A DNA stretch of 64,000 bases from Cyrtodaria siliqua (Eukaryota > Mollusca > Bivalvia > Adapedonta > Hiatellidae). The notes below the pieces were generated by a model. It did not search any database. It worked only from the letters and a program-made list of their open reading frames with translations, and was not told the DNA's origin. Location: contig JAWPHD010003068.1 in the NCBI GenBank assembly GCA_037043455.1, positions 62,001 through 126,000 on the forward strand. Reading direction: 5' to 3'. Of this stretch, positions 23,857 through 34,290 are shown piece by piece. A program made the translations under genes and the position numbers. Position 1 is the first letter of the stretch, and the number at the start of each line of letters is the position of its first letter.

Positions 23857-24158
23857 TTCTCCTACTAGCTCACAGCCTATTGGGGATCATTTCCTCTCAT
23901 CCGAGGAAGAGGAGCTACCGTCTTGATTTTAAGTCAATATATCTAAAATTCACCTGTATAAACAGGTCTAGAAAATTCAAAAGCGAATGAAATAATACAA
24001 TGGTCGCTTAAAATATTTGGTTCAAGATGACGATAACGCATATTGTAAGGTTCTAGGCCCATTTTGCATATGTATACCTCGATTTAAATGGAGAGGGTGG
24101 CTTTGAACGTTCATTCCTGTTAGTGCCATATAATGTTGTTGTGTCGTGCACCGTTAAA

Positions 24159-24669
24159 CCACAGACCTAATAACAAATAGATTGGACACTACGAAAATTA
24201 TCTAAATTTCACGTGGCACAGTGCGAGAATTTGACAAATTATTTCCCATCTTTAAACACACATATTATGAAGAATTTTATAGATACAAGTTTCATTCATG
24301 CCAAATACCATCACAAATTTAATTTTCTTTCCAATGATAGTATTTTTCTTTCTCTTCCATTTAGAGCAAAAAAGGAGTTTGACGGAAACTTTGACTATGT
24401 CAAAACCTTGATTTTTAAGATAAAAGCGAAAAATGATGACATTTTTAACTTTAAACATATTTTTATACAATTTCTTACTTTCAAAATAAACATAAATTAG
24501 TATAATACCATTTTGCTATTCACTATGGATCGTTTGAATGTATTCTCATTAAAATCAGTGAATAATTGAGAGAGGAGATAGATGGAAAAATTAAGGTGCC
24601 ACGTGATATTTTGGTTACTTCATTGGTTAAGATAGGAAGTTTCCTATCTGTTTATTAATATGTCTGTGG
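24159..24669. mobile_element. MITE-like element, 511 bp, with inverted ends
   Basis: The left end CCACAGACCTAATAACAAA and the right end read in reverse, CCACAGACATATTAATAAA, match. Inner words AGATTGGA/AGATAGGA and TCACGTGGCAC also pair. TTAAA flanks both sides (24154-24158 and 24670-24674), and the paralogous empty site at 45950 has a single CTAGA. Insertion, inverted ends and target duplication therefore all agree. The ORFs inside show no transposase character, so it is non-autonomous. Confidence 0.88.
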
Positions 24670-24689
24670 TTAAACCCAATTCAACAACT

Positions 24690-24898
24690 TAACTCATTGA
24701 AATGCAGCTATATTTTCATTGTTAGTGCAGTTACCTCCCTTAGTAAAATGTATCTTTGTGAACTAGTTATTTTGTAGTTACCTCCCTTAGTATACATTTC
24801 GCCATTTAGAAATTGTTCTCTTAGTTCTATGTTCTTTCATGAAACTTTTGGAGAATTTGAATCGTATCAAACTATAAACGCTTACAATCAACGACAAG
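24690..24898 (+). other. Candidate non-coding first exon of ZNF-2
   Basis: The stretch ends in AACGACAAG followed by GTATGG, a good 5' splice donor at 24899. It is conserved in unit B, with its donor at 50706. No long frame crosses it, so it would be 5' untranslated. Splicing to the acceptor at 28145 would give an intron of about 3.25 kb. The left edge is a guess. Confidence 0.45.
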
Positions 24899-25510
24899 GT
24901 ATGGACTTTTTATATTGTTTACTTTAATAATATGTTACTGCAGAGTGCAGATATGCGTTTCCAGCCGCTTTCATTAAATCGTAGCATATGTCATGTTTAC
25001 GATTTTTATATTACATATGGCTGTGTGTGGTCAGTGGTTCATATAGTAAAACTGAGGGATCATTTCCTCTCACGCGAGGGAGAGGAGCTACCGTCTTGAT
25101 TTTAAGTCAATATATCTAAGTATTAGTACATAAGCGGGATGGGAGGGTGGGTTGGGGCTGGGCATAGAATCACTTTGGTTAAGCGTCTAAATTTAAAATG
25201 AAAGGCAAATGTCTATTTAGATCCTGATTAATATTTGCCGTTTTAGCTATAGAAATAAATCTGAAATTAAGCCTATTGTCTTGTAACCGTGTGCATTATT
25301 TAATATAGTTTTTTTTTTTGCACCAATATTTGCCTAATTTCATTGTGTTCCCAGAAGTGCAAAACTTTAAAAAGGTAACTTATTTGATGATTACATGTTG
25401 ACTTTTGTCCCTACCAGAACCATGAGAACAAAACAGAACAGAACAATACATTAATAACTCAAATTACAACAGTGACACAAGAGCATAGTTTTTTAACATT
25501 TTACATGACA

Positions 25511-25546
25511 CAAGGATTTATCCATCATTTTATGGATAAATCCTTG
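25511..25546. repeat. Perfect 15 bp hairpin
   Basis: CAAGGATTTATCCAT pairs exactly with ATGGATAAATCCTTG around a six-base loop. It lies in the candidate intron of ZNF-2. Confidence 0.85.
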
Positions 25547-25976
25547 CATGACATGATATTCACAAATGAGCAATATGTGACTAGTTTGTTACTGTGGGGT
25601 GCCGTGGGGGTGGAGGTGTTGGGTGAGGGCGTAGTACCCATTAAGAATTATTAGTTCTTTTATTTATAAAGTAATTGCGTTGGACATTAATTTGACCTAG
25701 GATTAGTTTATGTTTTGAAACAGACTATAGATCGCTTTCAAATATATTTATACTTGACCCCATTCGCGATCACTCGGCCAATCAGGTCATGATCGATATG
25801 TTGCGAATGGTTTCACCCGGATAAAAAAGAAAGCAACACACGTAGTTACAAAAACTTATGAAAATGACAACAACATTTACGATTTAATAATGACAACATT
25901 CCTGTGTAGGAGGAAAGGATAAGGTAGTCAAGACATTTCGAACTTATAGAATCGCACCTGTTATATTCACAGTCAC

Positions 25977-26337
25977 CGCGTGTTGACTAACCTTGCTAAA
26001 ACTAGGACACGTGTGTGTGTATTCTCGGGCGGAGTTAGATGTCGTTCACTACGTGTCACATAATCGTGCATAGTTTGGCTATATAGGTCATCACTTTCAG
26101 TGTCAGAGTAATTGGAGCCAGTGGAGTTGCCTGATTCAGAGTTGTCATCAGTGTCCATATGCACAGTGTTTGTAAGCACATTAAGCGGGATTCATGGCTG
26201 GGTATGTCGGGGCTTTGTTTGGTTACAGTGTTAAATGTCACTGGGAACGGTTCAGATTTAACCGAATTTGGTGGGGAGTTTACTCTCCTAGATAATTTCA
26301 TGACTTGTAACCAGTCTCGGAATTCATCTGCTACCAC
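25977..26337 (-). pseudogene. Possible retroelement pol remnant
   Basis: Two overlapping minus-strand frames (26337 to about 26160, and 26179 to 25977) read as one protein with a frameshift. The first opens with VADEFRDWLQVMKL, loosely like the NVVAD segment after the RNase H region of LTR-retrotransposon polyproteins. The second has an acidic Ser/Asp/Thr stretch. I recognise no complete domain, so the call is tentative. Confidence 0.25.
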
Positions 26338-26464
26338 ATTCTTTTTGACTATTTATTTGGCTGGATGGCCAATGTGGTACGTACGTCGTGAGTTTTTAGA
26401 TTTCTCTTCCTTGTACCTTGGCCATTAACCATTTATTTTACCGGTACATATCTATATTTAACAG

Positions 26465-26620
26465 ATAATGTATGGTGCTGAGGTCCATATGCAAGTTTAT
26501 GGAATGGGCAGTCCGACCTAGAATGTTATATGGACCGAAGCGAAGCTGAGGTCCATATAACGTTCTAGGCCTGACTGCCCAGTCCATAAACTTCATATGG
26601 ACCGAAGCACCATACATTAT
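26465..26620. repeat. 156 bp near-perfect palindrome
   Basis: The left arm (26465-26541) starts ATAATGTATGGTGC and the right arm (26542-26620) ends GCACCATACATTAT. Both carry AGGTCCATAT, TTTATGGA and GGGCAGT in mirrored order. There is almost no spacer. The region lies in the candidate ZNF-2 intron and is missing from unit B. Confidence 0.9.
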
Positions 26621-26839
26621 TTATTATATTATACCGAATCTGACCAACAAATTAAATCAATACGTTTTATATGTTTTATTTTGACGTCGTTTTTTTCACA
26701 CGTCCGTTTATATAGCTATCGGACCGGGCGCCTGGTCAATATGCAACTTAATGGACCGGATGACGTCACATTAAACAAAGAGTGGAATATGCAAATGAGG
26801 TATACTATATCTAATGTGACAGTATGTTTTTTTTGTTAA

Positions 26840-28060
26840 AAAAAAGCAAACAGCTCATTTGGGGGTAGTAAAGAATACTTTTTTTCTGAGACGTGTTGTA
26901 CTTAGTGATATATTGTACGTGAAAAATGCACAAACTCTTTTCACCGCTGCATAAATAGATGCTTATATATCTTCAAGTCTGGAAATTTTTAAAAGAATCT
27001 AAAATACATGAGCTGAGAAAATTGATTTTTAAACAGAAAATGATTCGATTACTGCCGATGATTCTATACTCCCCAAATTAATCCCCCTAATCCTATTAAA
27101 ATGTTCTTATAAACTTGACTTTCGTTATTTGTTATTATTCAGGTCAAGTGTCATGTGACTGTGACCGTTGCGTCGATAAATATTGCCCGCAAAATTCAGA
27201 CAGTTTCAAAATTACGACTTGCGTTTCCTTTTGGCACTCGAAATTCTCTGAACAACATCCAAATATTTTTTATTTAAATGTGAAATCAAAGTTATGCTCG
27301 GAGAAGAGTTCATTCCGTCCTAAAATCTCTCCATACAGCTTTCCATCATTTGATAGTGTAATTATTTGATAAGGTGATATGAATGCCTGTCTACAAATAC
27401 CTTTACTACGCGCGAGAATACCACGGGAAATAAATTCAGATGCAAAACGACAGTATGGCGAAAATAGTAAACACAACTGTAACTCGACACAAATGTGTTT
27501 TTGGGGGGTCACTACAATCGATAAAGGTGCAATTTTATCATTGCAACTTGGTATATTTGTACATTAATTGATAGATTTTTTAGGCGAAATTATTGTAAAC
27601 ATTCGACAAAGCCAAAGAAAAAAGAAAAATGAGAGGAAGTGCAGAAAACAAGAACTATAACTATTACCCTGTGTAATTATATTCTCATAATTACAATTTG
27701 TGTTCGGGGCATAACTAAAAAACGAAAATGACTGGGATCGCAATAAAACTTCACACAGTGATACATGGAGCATAACTCAACATTACTAATGGGACTGCAT
27801 TGAAACTTCAAACAATGAGAAATGAGCAACCTGTCTGTCTGTCTCCGTCTGTCTGTGCGTCTGTCTGTACGTCCGTCGGCAGGTCCCGATATCTTGTTTT
27901 AATGGGTACGCAGCTGTATGTTATTGCTTTTTAACTCCATATGAGATCTACATACATTTTTTTATTTTGTACAGTTTTAACTATATACTTTATGTCAACT
28001 GATAGAACTTCGTTTAACTTCAAACAAAGTATCCATCGTTTCCATCAATGTGCTTGCTAC
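26840..28060. other. Intron-like sequence without clear features
   Basis: AT-rich sequence. A TCTGTCTGTC/CGTCCGTC stretch at about 27830-27885 resembles the starts of GGTCAAGGTCAC-type mollusc repeats. No convincing ORF is present. Confidence 0.5.
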
Positions 28061-28145
28061 ACACAGACGATATTAATTATGTCATACGCGTTAAACTGAA
28101 CTATTACATAATATCAATTTGAGTATGCATATTATTTTGTTTCAG

Positions 28146-28195
28146 AAACCGCATTACGACAACAAAACAATACGCAAAGTCGTCTTTCAATAAGC
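28146..28195 (+). other. 5' untranslated start of the ZNF-2 coding exon
   Basis: The acceptor TTTGTTTCAG ends at 28145. The next 50 bases (AAACCGCATTACG...) match 51775-51824 before ZNF-3, including the distance to ATG. Conservation of acceptor and leader in both units supports an intron ending here. Confidence 0.6.
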
Positions 28196-29149
28196 ATGGA
28201 TACAGAACAGTTGACGTTCCAGTGCACGATGTGCTGCAAAGGATTTACCAATTCAGGCAGTCTTAACAATCATATACGCATACATACCGGTGAGAAACCA
28301 TACAAGTGTAGCGTGTGCAGTAAAGGATTTACCCAGTCAGGCAATCTTAGCAGTCATATGCTTATACATACAGGTGAAAAACCTTATAATTGTAGCGTGT
28401 GCAGTAAAGGATTTACTATGTCAGGCGATCTTAACAGGCATATGCGCATACATACAGGTGAGAAACCATATTACTGTAGCGTGTGCAGTAAAGGATTTAC
28501 CAGGTCAGGCGGTCTTAGCAGGCATATGCGCATACATACAGGTGAGAAACCATATAAATGTAGCGTGTGTAGTAAAGGATTCACCAACTCGGGCCATCTT
28601 AACAGTCATATGCGCATACATACAGGTGAGAAACCATATAACTGTAGCATGTGCAGTAAAGGATTTACCAAGTCAGGCCATCGTAACAGTCATATGCGCA
28701 TACATACAGGTGAGAAACCATATAACTGTAGCGTGTGCAGTAAAGGATTTACCGTGTCAGGCGATCTTAACAGTCATATGCACATACATACAGGTCAGAC
28801 ACCTTATAAGTGTAGCGTGTGCAGTAAAGGATTCAACCAGTCAGGCAATCTTAACAGTCACATGCGCATACATACAGGTGAGAAACCATATAAGTGTAGC
28901 GTGTGCAGTAAAGGATTTACCCAGTCAGGCAATCTTAACAGTCATATGCTTATACATACAGGTGAAACACCTTATAATTGTAGCGTGTGCAGTAAAGGAT
29001 TTACTATGTCAGGCGATCTTAACAGGCATATGCGCATACATACAGGTGAGAAACCATATAACTGTAGCGTGTGCAGTAAAGGATTCACCAGGTCAGGCGG
29101 TCTTGATAGACACAAGCTCATACATACGGGTGAGAAACCATATAAGTGA
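28196..29149 (+). CDS. C2H2 zinc-finger protein ZNF-2, 11 fingers, 317 aa
   Basis: This is a probable nuclear DNA-binding protein made almost wholly of Kruppel-type fingers. A short MDTEQLTFQ leader is followed by eleven 28-residue fingers with TGEKPY or TGETPY linkers, the first Cys at residue 10. Recognition helices in order are NSGSLNN, QSGNLSS, MSGDLNR, RSGGLSR, NSGHLNS, KSGHRNS, VSGDLNS, QSGNLNS, QSGNLNS, MSGDLNR and RSGGLDR. Finger 6 has Arg in place of the core Leu. Fingers 2-4 and 9-11 are a duplicated block. No KRAB, BTB, SCAN or ZAD domain is encoded. The frame ends at TGA (29147-29149), where TGT would start finger 12; remnants of that finger follow. The ATG follows a conserved spliced leader. 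Targets cannot be read with confidence. Confidence 0.88.
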   Translation: MDTEQLTFQCTMCCKGFTNSGSLNNHIRIHTGEKPYKCSVCSKGFTQSGNLSSHMLIHTGEKPYNCSVCSKGFTMSGDLNRHMRIHTGEKPYYCSVCSKGFTRSGGLSRHMRIHTGEKPYKCSVCSKGFTNSGHLNSHMRIHTGEKPYNCSMCSKGFTKSGHRNSHMRIHTGEKPYNCSVCSKGFTVSGDLNSHMHIHTGQTPYKCSVCSKGFNQSGNLNSHMRIHTGEKPYKCSVCSKGFTQSGNLNSHMLIHTGETPYNCSVCSKGFTMSGDLNRHMRIHTGEKPYNCSVCSKGFTRSGGLDRHKLIHTGEKPYK

Positions 29150-29350
29150 AGTGTGTGCAGTAAAGGATTTACCAGGTCAGATAAACTTAAAAGTCATCTG
29201 CGCCTACTACTGGCGAGACACCATATAAGTGTAGCGTGTGCAGTAAACGATTTACCATGTCTAGCAAGCTTTACAAACTCATGCCTATGCATACATACGA
29301 GACACCAGATACTTGAAGCTAGCGCATTGCAGACTTTTGTCAGAATTTAG
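29150..29350 (+). pseudogene. Decayed terminal fingers of ZNF-2
   Basis: Directly after the TGA the same frame continues as [17 protein letters not shown], the rest of a finger. A one-base loss near 29210 (CTACTACTGGCGAGAC) then shifts the frame, and a last CSVCSKRFTM-type finger is recognisable in the new frame. The ancestral protein was longer by about two fingers. Confidence 0.75.
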
Positions 29351-30011
29351 TCATTCGTGGCATCTTTAAAGACATATGTGCATCCAAGCATCTGAACAAC
29401 CACTTAGGTAAAGTGTATCATATGGACCATATGGACAGCCATGACGTATATAAGTACTATACATCTATTAACGACATGCGTGTATGGCAAAGTATTTAAC
29501 ATACTGATCTTTAAAATATCCGTGAAGACTAATTAAGGAGAGGTAACATGTAAGAGTAGTCTGTGGATCAAAGTATTTGTCCAGTTAACTGATTTCATAT
29601 ACCCGCAATATTCTATGAGATGAAGTAACCTTTACAACAACATATACAACTCCCGTCGAGTAGACGTACAATGTCCACTGTTCATACACACATGACAAAC
29701 TATTTGAACTGTCATCCAGATACATGTAGCATACCCTGTGTGGGAACCAGCCATACTATTTTTATATACAACCCGATACAAATGATAGTATAGTCACTTG
29801 TTGGACTAGGTTGGTACGTGAGATGTCGGAAACTGTAATATACTCGAAGTGAAATCCCGGCTGGTTCAGAAACTCCAGTTCTGATTACTGATATACACAG
29901 TGTTGGAAACATACTATGTCTTTAATGAAATCCGGATTTATATATCTTACTTGGAGAGGATCAATACTGATGTGGCAGTTTATATGCCGATAATTTAAAA
30001 GGTAATATGCT

Positions 30012-30190
30012 TGACATATGATATGCAGCCAGTCTCTTGAGCTTCTATCAGAAATGAATGACACGTACTCGGTGTGGAATACCTGTTTGATTATTCAGTA
30101 TGTTATCAAGCCAGTCTCGTGACCTTCCATCTGGAATGAATGACACGTTTTCAGTGTGGAATACCTGTTTGATTATTCAGTATGTTATGT
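30012..30190. repeat. 82 bp repeat, about two copies
   Basis: Units contain GCCAGTCTCGTGACCTTCCA and GTGTGGAATACCTGTTTGAT. About five copies of the same unit occur at 54083-54495, so copy number differs between units A and B. Confidence 0.85.
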
Positions 30191-30329
30191 ATGGTAATGC
30201 AAGCTAACAAGTGACGAAACACAGATATAAAACAGAATTTATTATTAATAATATTGTAAATAATTTCATATTCCAAACGAGTGTTAGTTTACTTACTTCT
30301 TTAGACACACTTATCGAATAACTTGCGAC

Positions 30330-30540
30330 GTCGGAGTGGTATAAAGCCATAACATATTTATGCAAATGAATTTCGGTCTTTTCCGTTTAGCACGGTCAGG
30401 GCCAGAATTGCCTCGTCGATTTCCGTAACCATCACAAATACCAAATTACGACAATCGACGCGGTAGTTCCGTTGTACGGTGCCTTACAGAGAAGACAGGG
30501 TCAGCATGTGACGTCATCGAAGTCATCATACAAACATACG
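30330..30540. repeat. Dispersed block shared with unit B
   Basis: Words such as GCAAATGAA, CCGTTTAGC, GCCTCGTCGATT, ACCAAATTACG and GACGTCATC recur in order at 54835-55010 and again at 55795-55970. More loosely they match 220-400 and its copy near 33570. Confidence 0.7.
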
Positions 30541-30748
30541 ACATTATCATACAACAATTGTATATAGTTAACTACAAAACAAAATGCTCCTTGAGGCTTT
30601 TTTTTGAGTTCATTTATACTGTAAAGTGTTATGAATGTGTTTCCAATTCATGTTTTCTGTTTTTTCCTTCCGAGTTTAGGTACTTCTTAATAATTATTTG
30701 TTTGTACTTTTGAATTGTTGTTTTGTAATAAATTGTTTGTATTTCTTT

Positions 30749-32690
30749 ATACGCCCGTTTAAAAAACGTGACGTATTATGGTATGGGGTTGTCTGCCTGT
30801 CTGTCTGTCCGTCCGCCAGCCAACCCGCGGTTCATATGTTAATCACCATTGTTGAAAGCGGGAACCCTATTGCTTTTGGGGTCAAATGTCAAGGTTACTG
30901 ACCTTTTATGAATTACACATGGTAACTTCAAAACCGTAACATCTACACTCATAAAACTTCATAGGTTCATCGGCCATGTTAAAACCAGGCACCCAATGTA
31001 TTTTGGGCTCAGTAGGTCAATGGTCAAGGTCATAATGTCCATATATTGAAATATGCATTCCACACAATAAATTCAGAACCGTAACACCTATTCATAAAAC
31101 TGCATAGGCACATTGCTTTAGTTGAGAGGAGGTACCCTATTGCTTTTGGGGCCAGTAGGTCAAATGTCAATTATATTGAATCATGCATTCCGTACAATAA
31201 ATTCAACATCCTAACGCCTTCCCTCATAAAACTTCATAGGTACATTGCCCTATGTGAAAGAATGAACTCTATAGTTTTTTGGGGCCAGTAGGTCAAAGGT
31301 CAAGGTCACCATGACCTTATGTGGAAATAGGCATTCCATCTGATGACTTCGAAGTCGTAAAACCAACACTTTTGAAACTTCATAGGTGCATTGCCTTTGG
31401 TGAGAGGAGGAACTCTATTGATTATGGTTCAGTTGCACAAAAGTCAAGGTGACCAAGACCTTATATGGAAATAGGCATTCTTCGTGAGAATTTCGAAACT
31501 ATAACACTCACACTGAAGAATTTTATAGGTTTATTGACTTTGGAGAGAGGAGAAACCCTATTGATTTTGGGTCATTTGGTCAAAGGTCAAGGTCACCGTG
31601 ACATTATTTGAAAATAGGCATTTTGTGGGATAATTTCAAAACCATAACACCTGCTTCATGAGTATATTAGCCTTGGTAAGAGAAAATATTGTATTTCATT
31701 GGAGTTAGCAGGTCAATGGTCAAGGTCGCTATGACCGTATGTTGTAATATGCATTCTGCGCGATAACATCAAAACCATAACACCCCCACTTCGTATGTGC
31801 TTTGACATTGGTAAGAGAAATACCTTATATTGTATTTGGGGTCTGTAGGCCAAATATCAAGGACATCATGACCTTTAAAGACCTTATATGGAAATACACA
31901 TTTCGCCAAATAACTGTGCAACCATATCCCTTGCACTCATGAAACTTCATAGATGTATTACGTTTAGTCAGAGGCGAAACCATTTTGCTTTTGGGGTCTC
32001 TAGGTCAAAAGTCAAGGTCACCAGTTCATATTCAAAGTGATAACTCCAGGAGTATAATACCCACAGTAATGAAACTTGGTAAATACATTGCCCTTGGTGA
32101 GAGGAGGAACCTTATCATTTTAAGGCTTAGTTGGTCGAAGGTAAAGGTCACACATATCTTCATATGGACATACACATTGCAAATGACAATCCCGGAAATA
32201 TGATACCCACACTTATTTAACTTCATAGGTGCATTGTCCTTGGTTAGAGGAGGAAGCCTATTACTTTTATTTTAGGGTTCAGTAGGTCGGCAAGGTCACA
32301 TTGAACTGACAATGACTGAATCCTCTTTGAAACTTGTAACTATTAGACCTACAATTTTTGAAGAAATAGGACCAAAGTTAAAACAACAGCCTTTATTAAG
32401 TTATAGCTTAGTAGGTCAGATGTCAAGGTCACTGACCTGATCATGACAAATTCCTTCCCAGCTGTTATTCACGAATATTTTATCTACAGTCTTGACACTT
32501 TATACAAATAGTGCTCTTGGTTAAACAACTTCCTCTATTAGTTGTTTTTTTTGTTAAAATGTCAACGGTAAGGGTTACATTGACCTATCGCCTAGGAAAT
32601 ATTTAGGAAATGCTTTTAGTATAACAAATTTAGAAAGCGGGCTTATAATGCCCACTTAGATGGCGCTCTTGTTAATTGTTGTTTTGTAAT
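30749..32690. repeat. Diverged tandem array, about 145 bp, about 11 units
   Basis: It opens with TACGCCCGTTTAAAAAACG and TCTGTCTGTCCGTCCG. Units with ACTTCATAGGTRCATTGCC (30960, 31238, 31382, 32222 and others), a CCTATTGATTTTGGG-type word and GGTCAAGGTCAC follow. It closes with GCGGGCTTATAATGCCCAC at about 32638. I recall this layout from bivalve repeats. Many units contain AGGTCA direct repeats. There is no coding capacity. Confidence 0.85.
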
Positions 32691-32699
32691 AAATTGTTG

Positions 32700-33353
32700 G
32701 CAATTTCGTTTTCATTTAAGTTTTACATGCAACTCCATTTCCCAAAAACTGTAAAGCGTTAAAACTTCACACACGCTTACATATCCATGACATCAGTATA
32801 TTCCTACCAAAGGTAGGTCACCGAATGGCCTTGACCTACTTCTCGTACTTCTTTACAACATTCATATGTTAAATTCAAGTTTCTGATTAAAGTCTCGGAC
32901 ACCAGAAGCCGTACAGATATAGAACTACACACATCTCGCCGATAGCACCGTGTCCTGCCAGCAGTAGTACAATTTAATAACCTGACATATGCCTTTGTGT
33001 TTTGGATAAGTTCGCCACTTCTCTACCAGTTCAATGTTCCAATAATAGGATAGCCCGATACCCGGGGCTAGTCCAGTCTGGATCCGGGCTAGTCTCTCTT
33101 TCATAAATGGTTGTCCGTCGTGGGGCTCCTTTAAACAAATCTCGGGACAATCACACTTTTAAAAGTAAAATCCAGGAATGCATTTTATATAACTTTAAAA
33201 CTAGTATCACACATTAGGAATACATAATGGTGTATGGTGTTCAATTGTGTTTACATGTACGACTGTATACACCGTGCATAGTCTGTAGATATTAACAGTT
33301 CAGTATGTTATACCATGTGTAAAGTAGTATACTTTGTTCTCAATAACCATCAA
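32700..33353. other. Intergenic sequence
   Basis: I see no recognisable gene or repeat. It ends where the duplicated segment begins. Confidence 0.45.
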
Positions 33354-33954
33354 ATAATATACTTTTTGTCACCGTGATTATCTGAAACTGTACCAGTATG
33401 CTCCGCTTAAGTCGGAGATAGGGGGCGTTTTGGGGGTGTTGCTTTATACATTACCTCTCATGAACAGACCCAATTGCGGCTTTTGCAATTGTTGACCTTA
33501 TTTTAGTTTTGGGTTATTATAGGTCCATCCATCATATATTACGGTGCGGACGTGTAATAAAGCCATGACATCAATATCGTATGCATATTAAGACCGACAG
33601 CAACACTCATTTGGGAGACATCTCGGTATTCAATCGGGATTGATGAATCGATTTATGTAACTGTTGAAAATACCGGGTAACGGAAATCGACGATGTTGTT
33701 CCGTTGTCGCACGGAGAATACCGAAGCACCGTACGGCCCTTATCATACGTAAGGTACAGTCATATAAAATGAGTTATGAACGTTTATCAGTGTATGATCA
33801 AATACTCGGTAATAACTAGATGTAATTAATCAATGAAACAAATGCAGCAAAAGCTACCACGATCATATCAGTATTAACTGTAACTGTAATGTCAAACACA
33901 CGTCGTCTGAATCATTTCACCTCCAGTATGTATGCCATGTGTAGTGTGAGATGT

Positions 33955-34290
33955 GATGATTGCGTAAACACGTCATCATATATTACCTGACAGTCGAATA
34001 ATTCCTTCAGGTATTGCGTTGTAAACATTCTCCTAGAGGTGATGATTGCGTAAACACGTCATCATATATTACCTGACAGTCGAATAATTCCTTCAGGTAT
34101 TGCGTTGTAAACATTCTCCTAGAGGTGATGATTAACACGTCATCATATATTATCTGACAGTCGAATAATTCCTTCAGGTATTGCGTTGTATACATTCTCC
34201 TAGAGGTGATGATTGCGCAAACCCGTTAACACACACCTGACATTTGAATAATTTCTTTCGGGTATTCCGTTGTAAACCTTTCGCTTCTCA
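33955..34290. repeat. Tandem repeat, about 85 bp, four copies
   Basis: GATGATT unit starts lie at 33955, 34041, 34127 and 34207, paralogous to the three-unit array at 602-870. Confidence 0.85.

Larger units (their letters stand above)
23880..30540 (+). repeat. Zinc-finger duplication unit A
   Basis: Blocks here recur in the same order and orientation in unit B. They include TTAAGTCAATATATC words, the ACAATCAACGACAAG exon edge (24884-24898), TTATTTGATGATTACAT (25380), the acceptor and start of ZNF-2, the downstream flank, and an 82 bp repeat. Unit A has extra sequence between about 25420 and 28060 that unit B lacks. Confidence 0.8.

Noticed and set aside
24213..24500. 95-codon ORF MAQCENLTNYF
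   Set aside because: It lies wholly inside the MITE, and an overlapping minus-strand frame is equally open. No family is recognisable.
28290..29228. 312-codon frame overlapping ZNF-2
   Set aside because: It is the shifted shadow of the fingers, with no zinc ligands.
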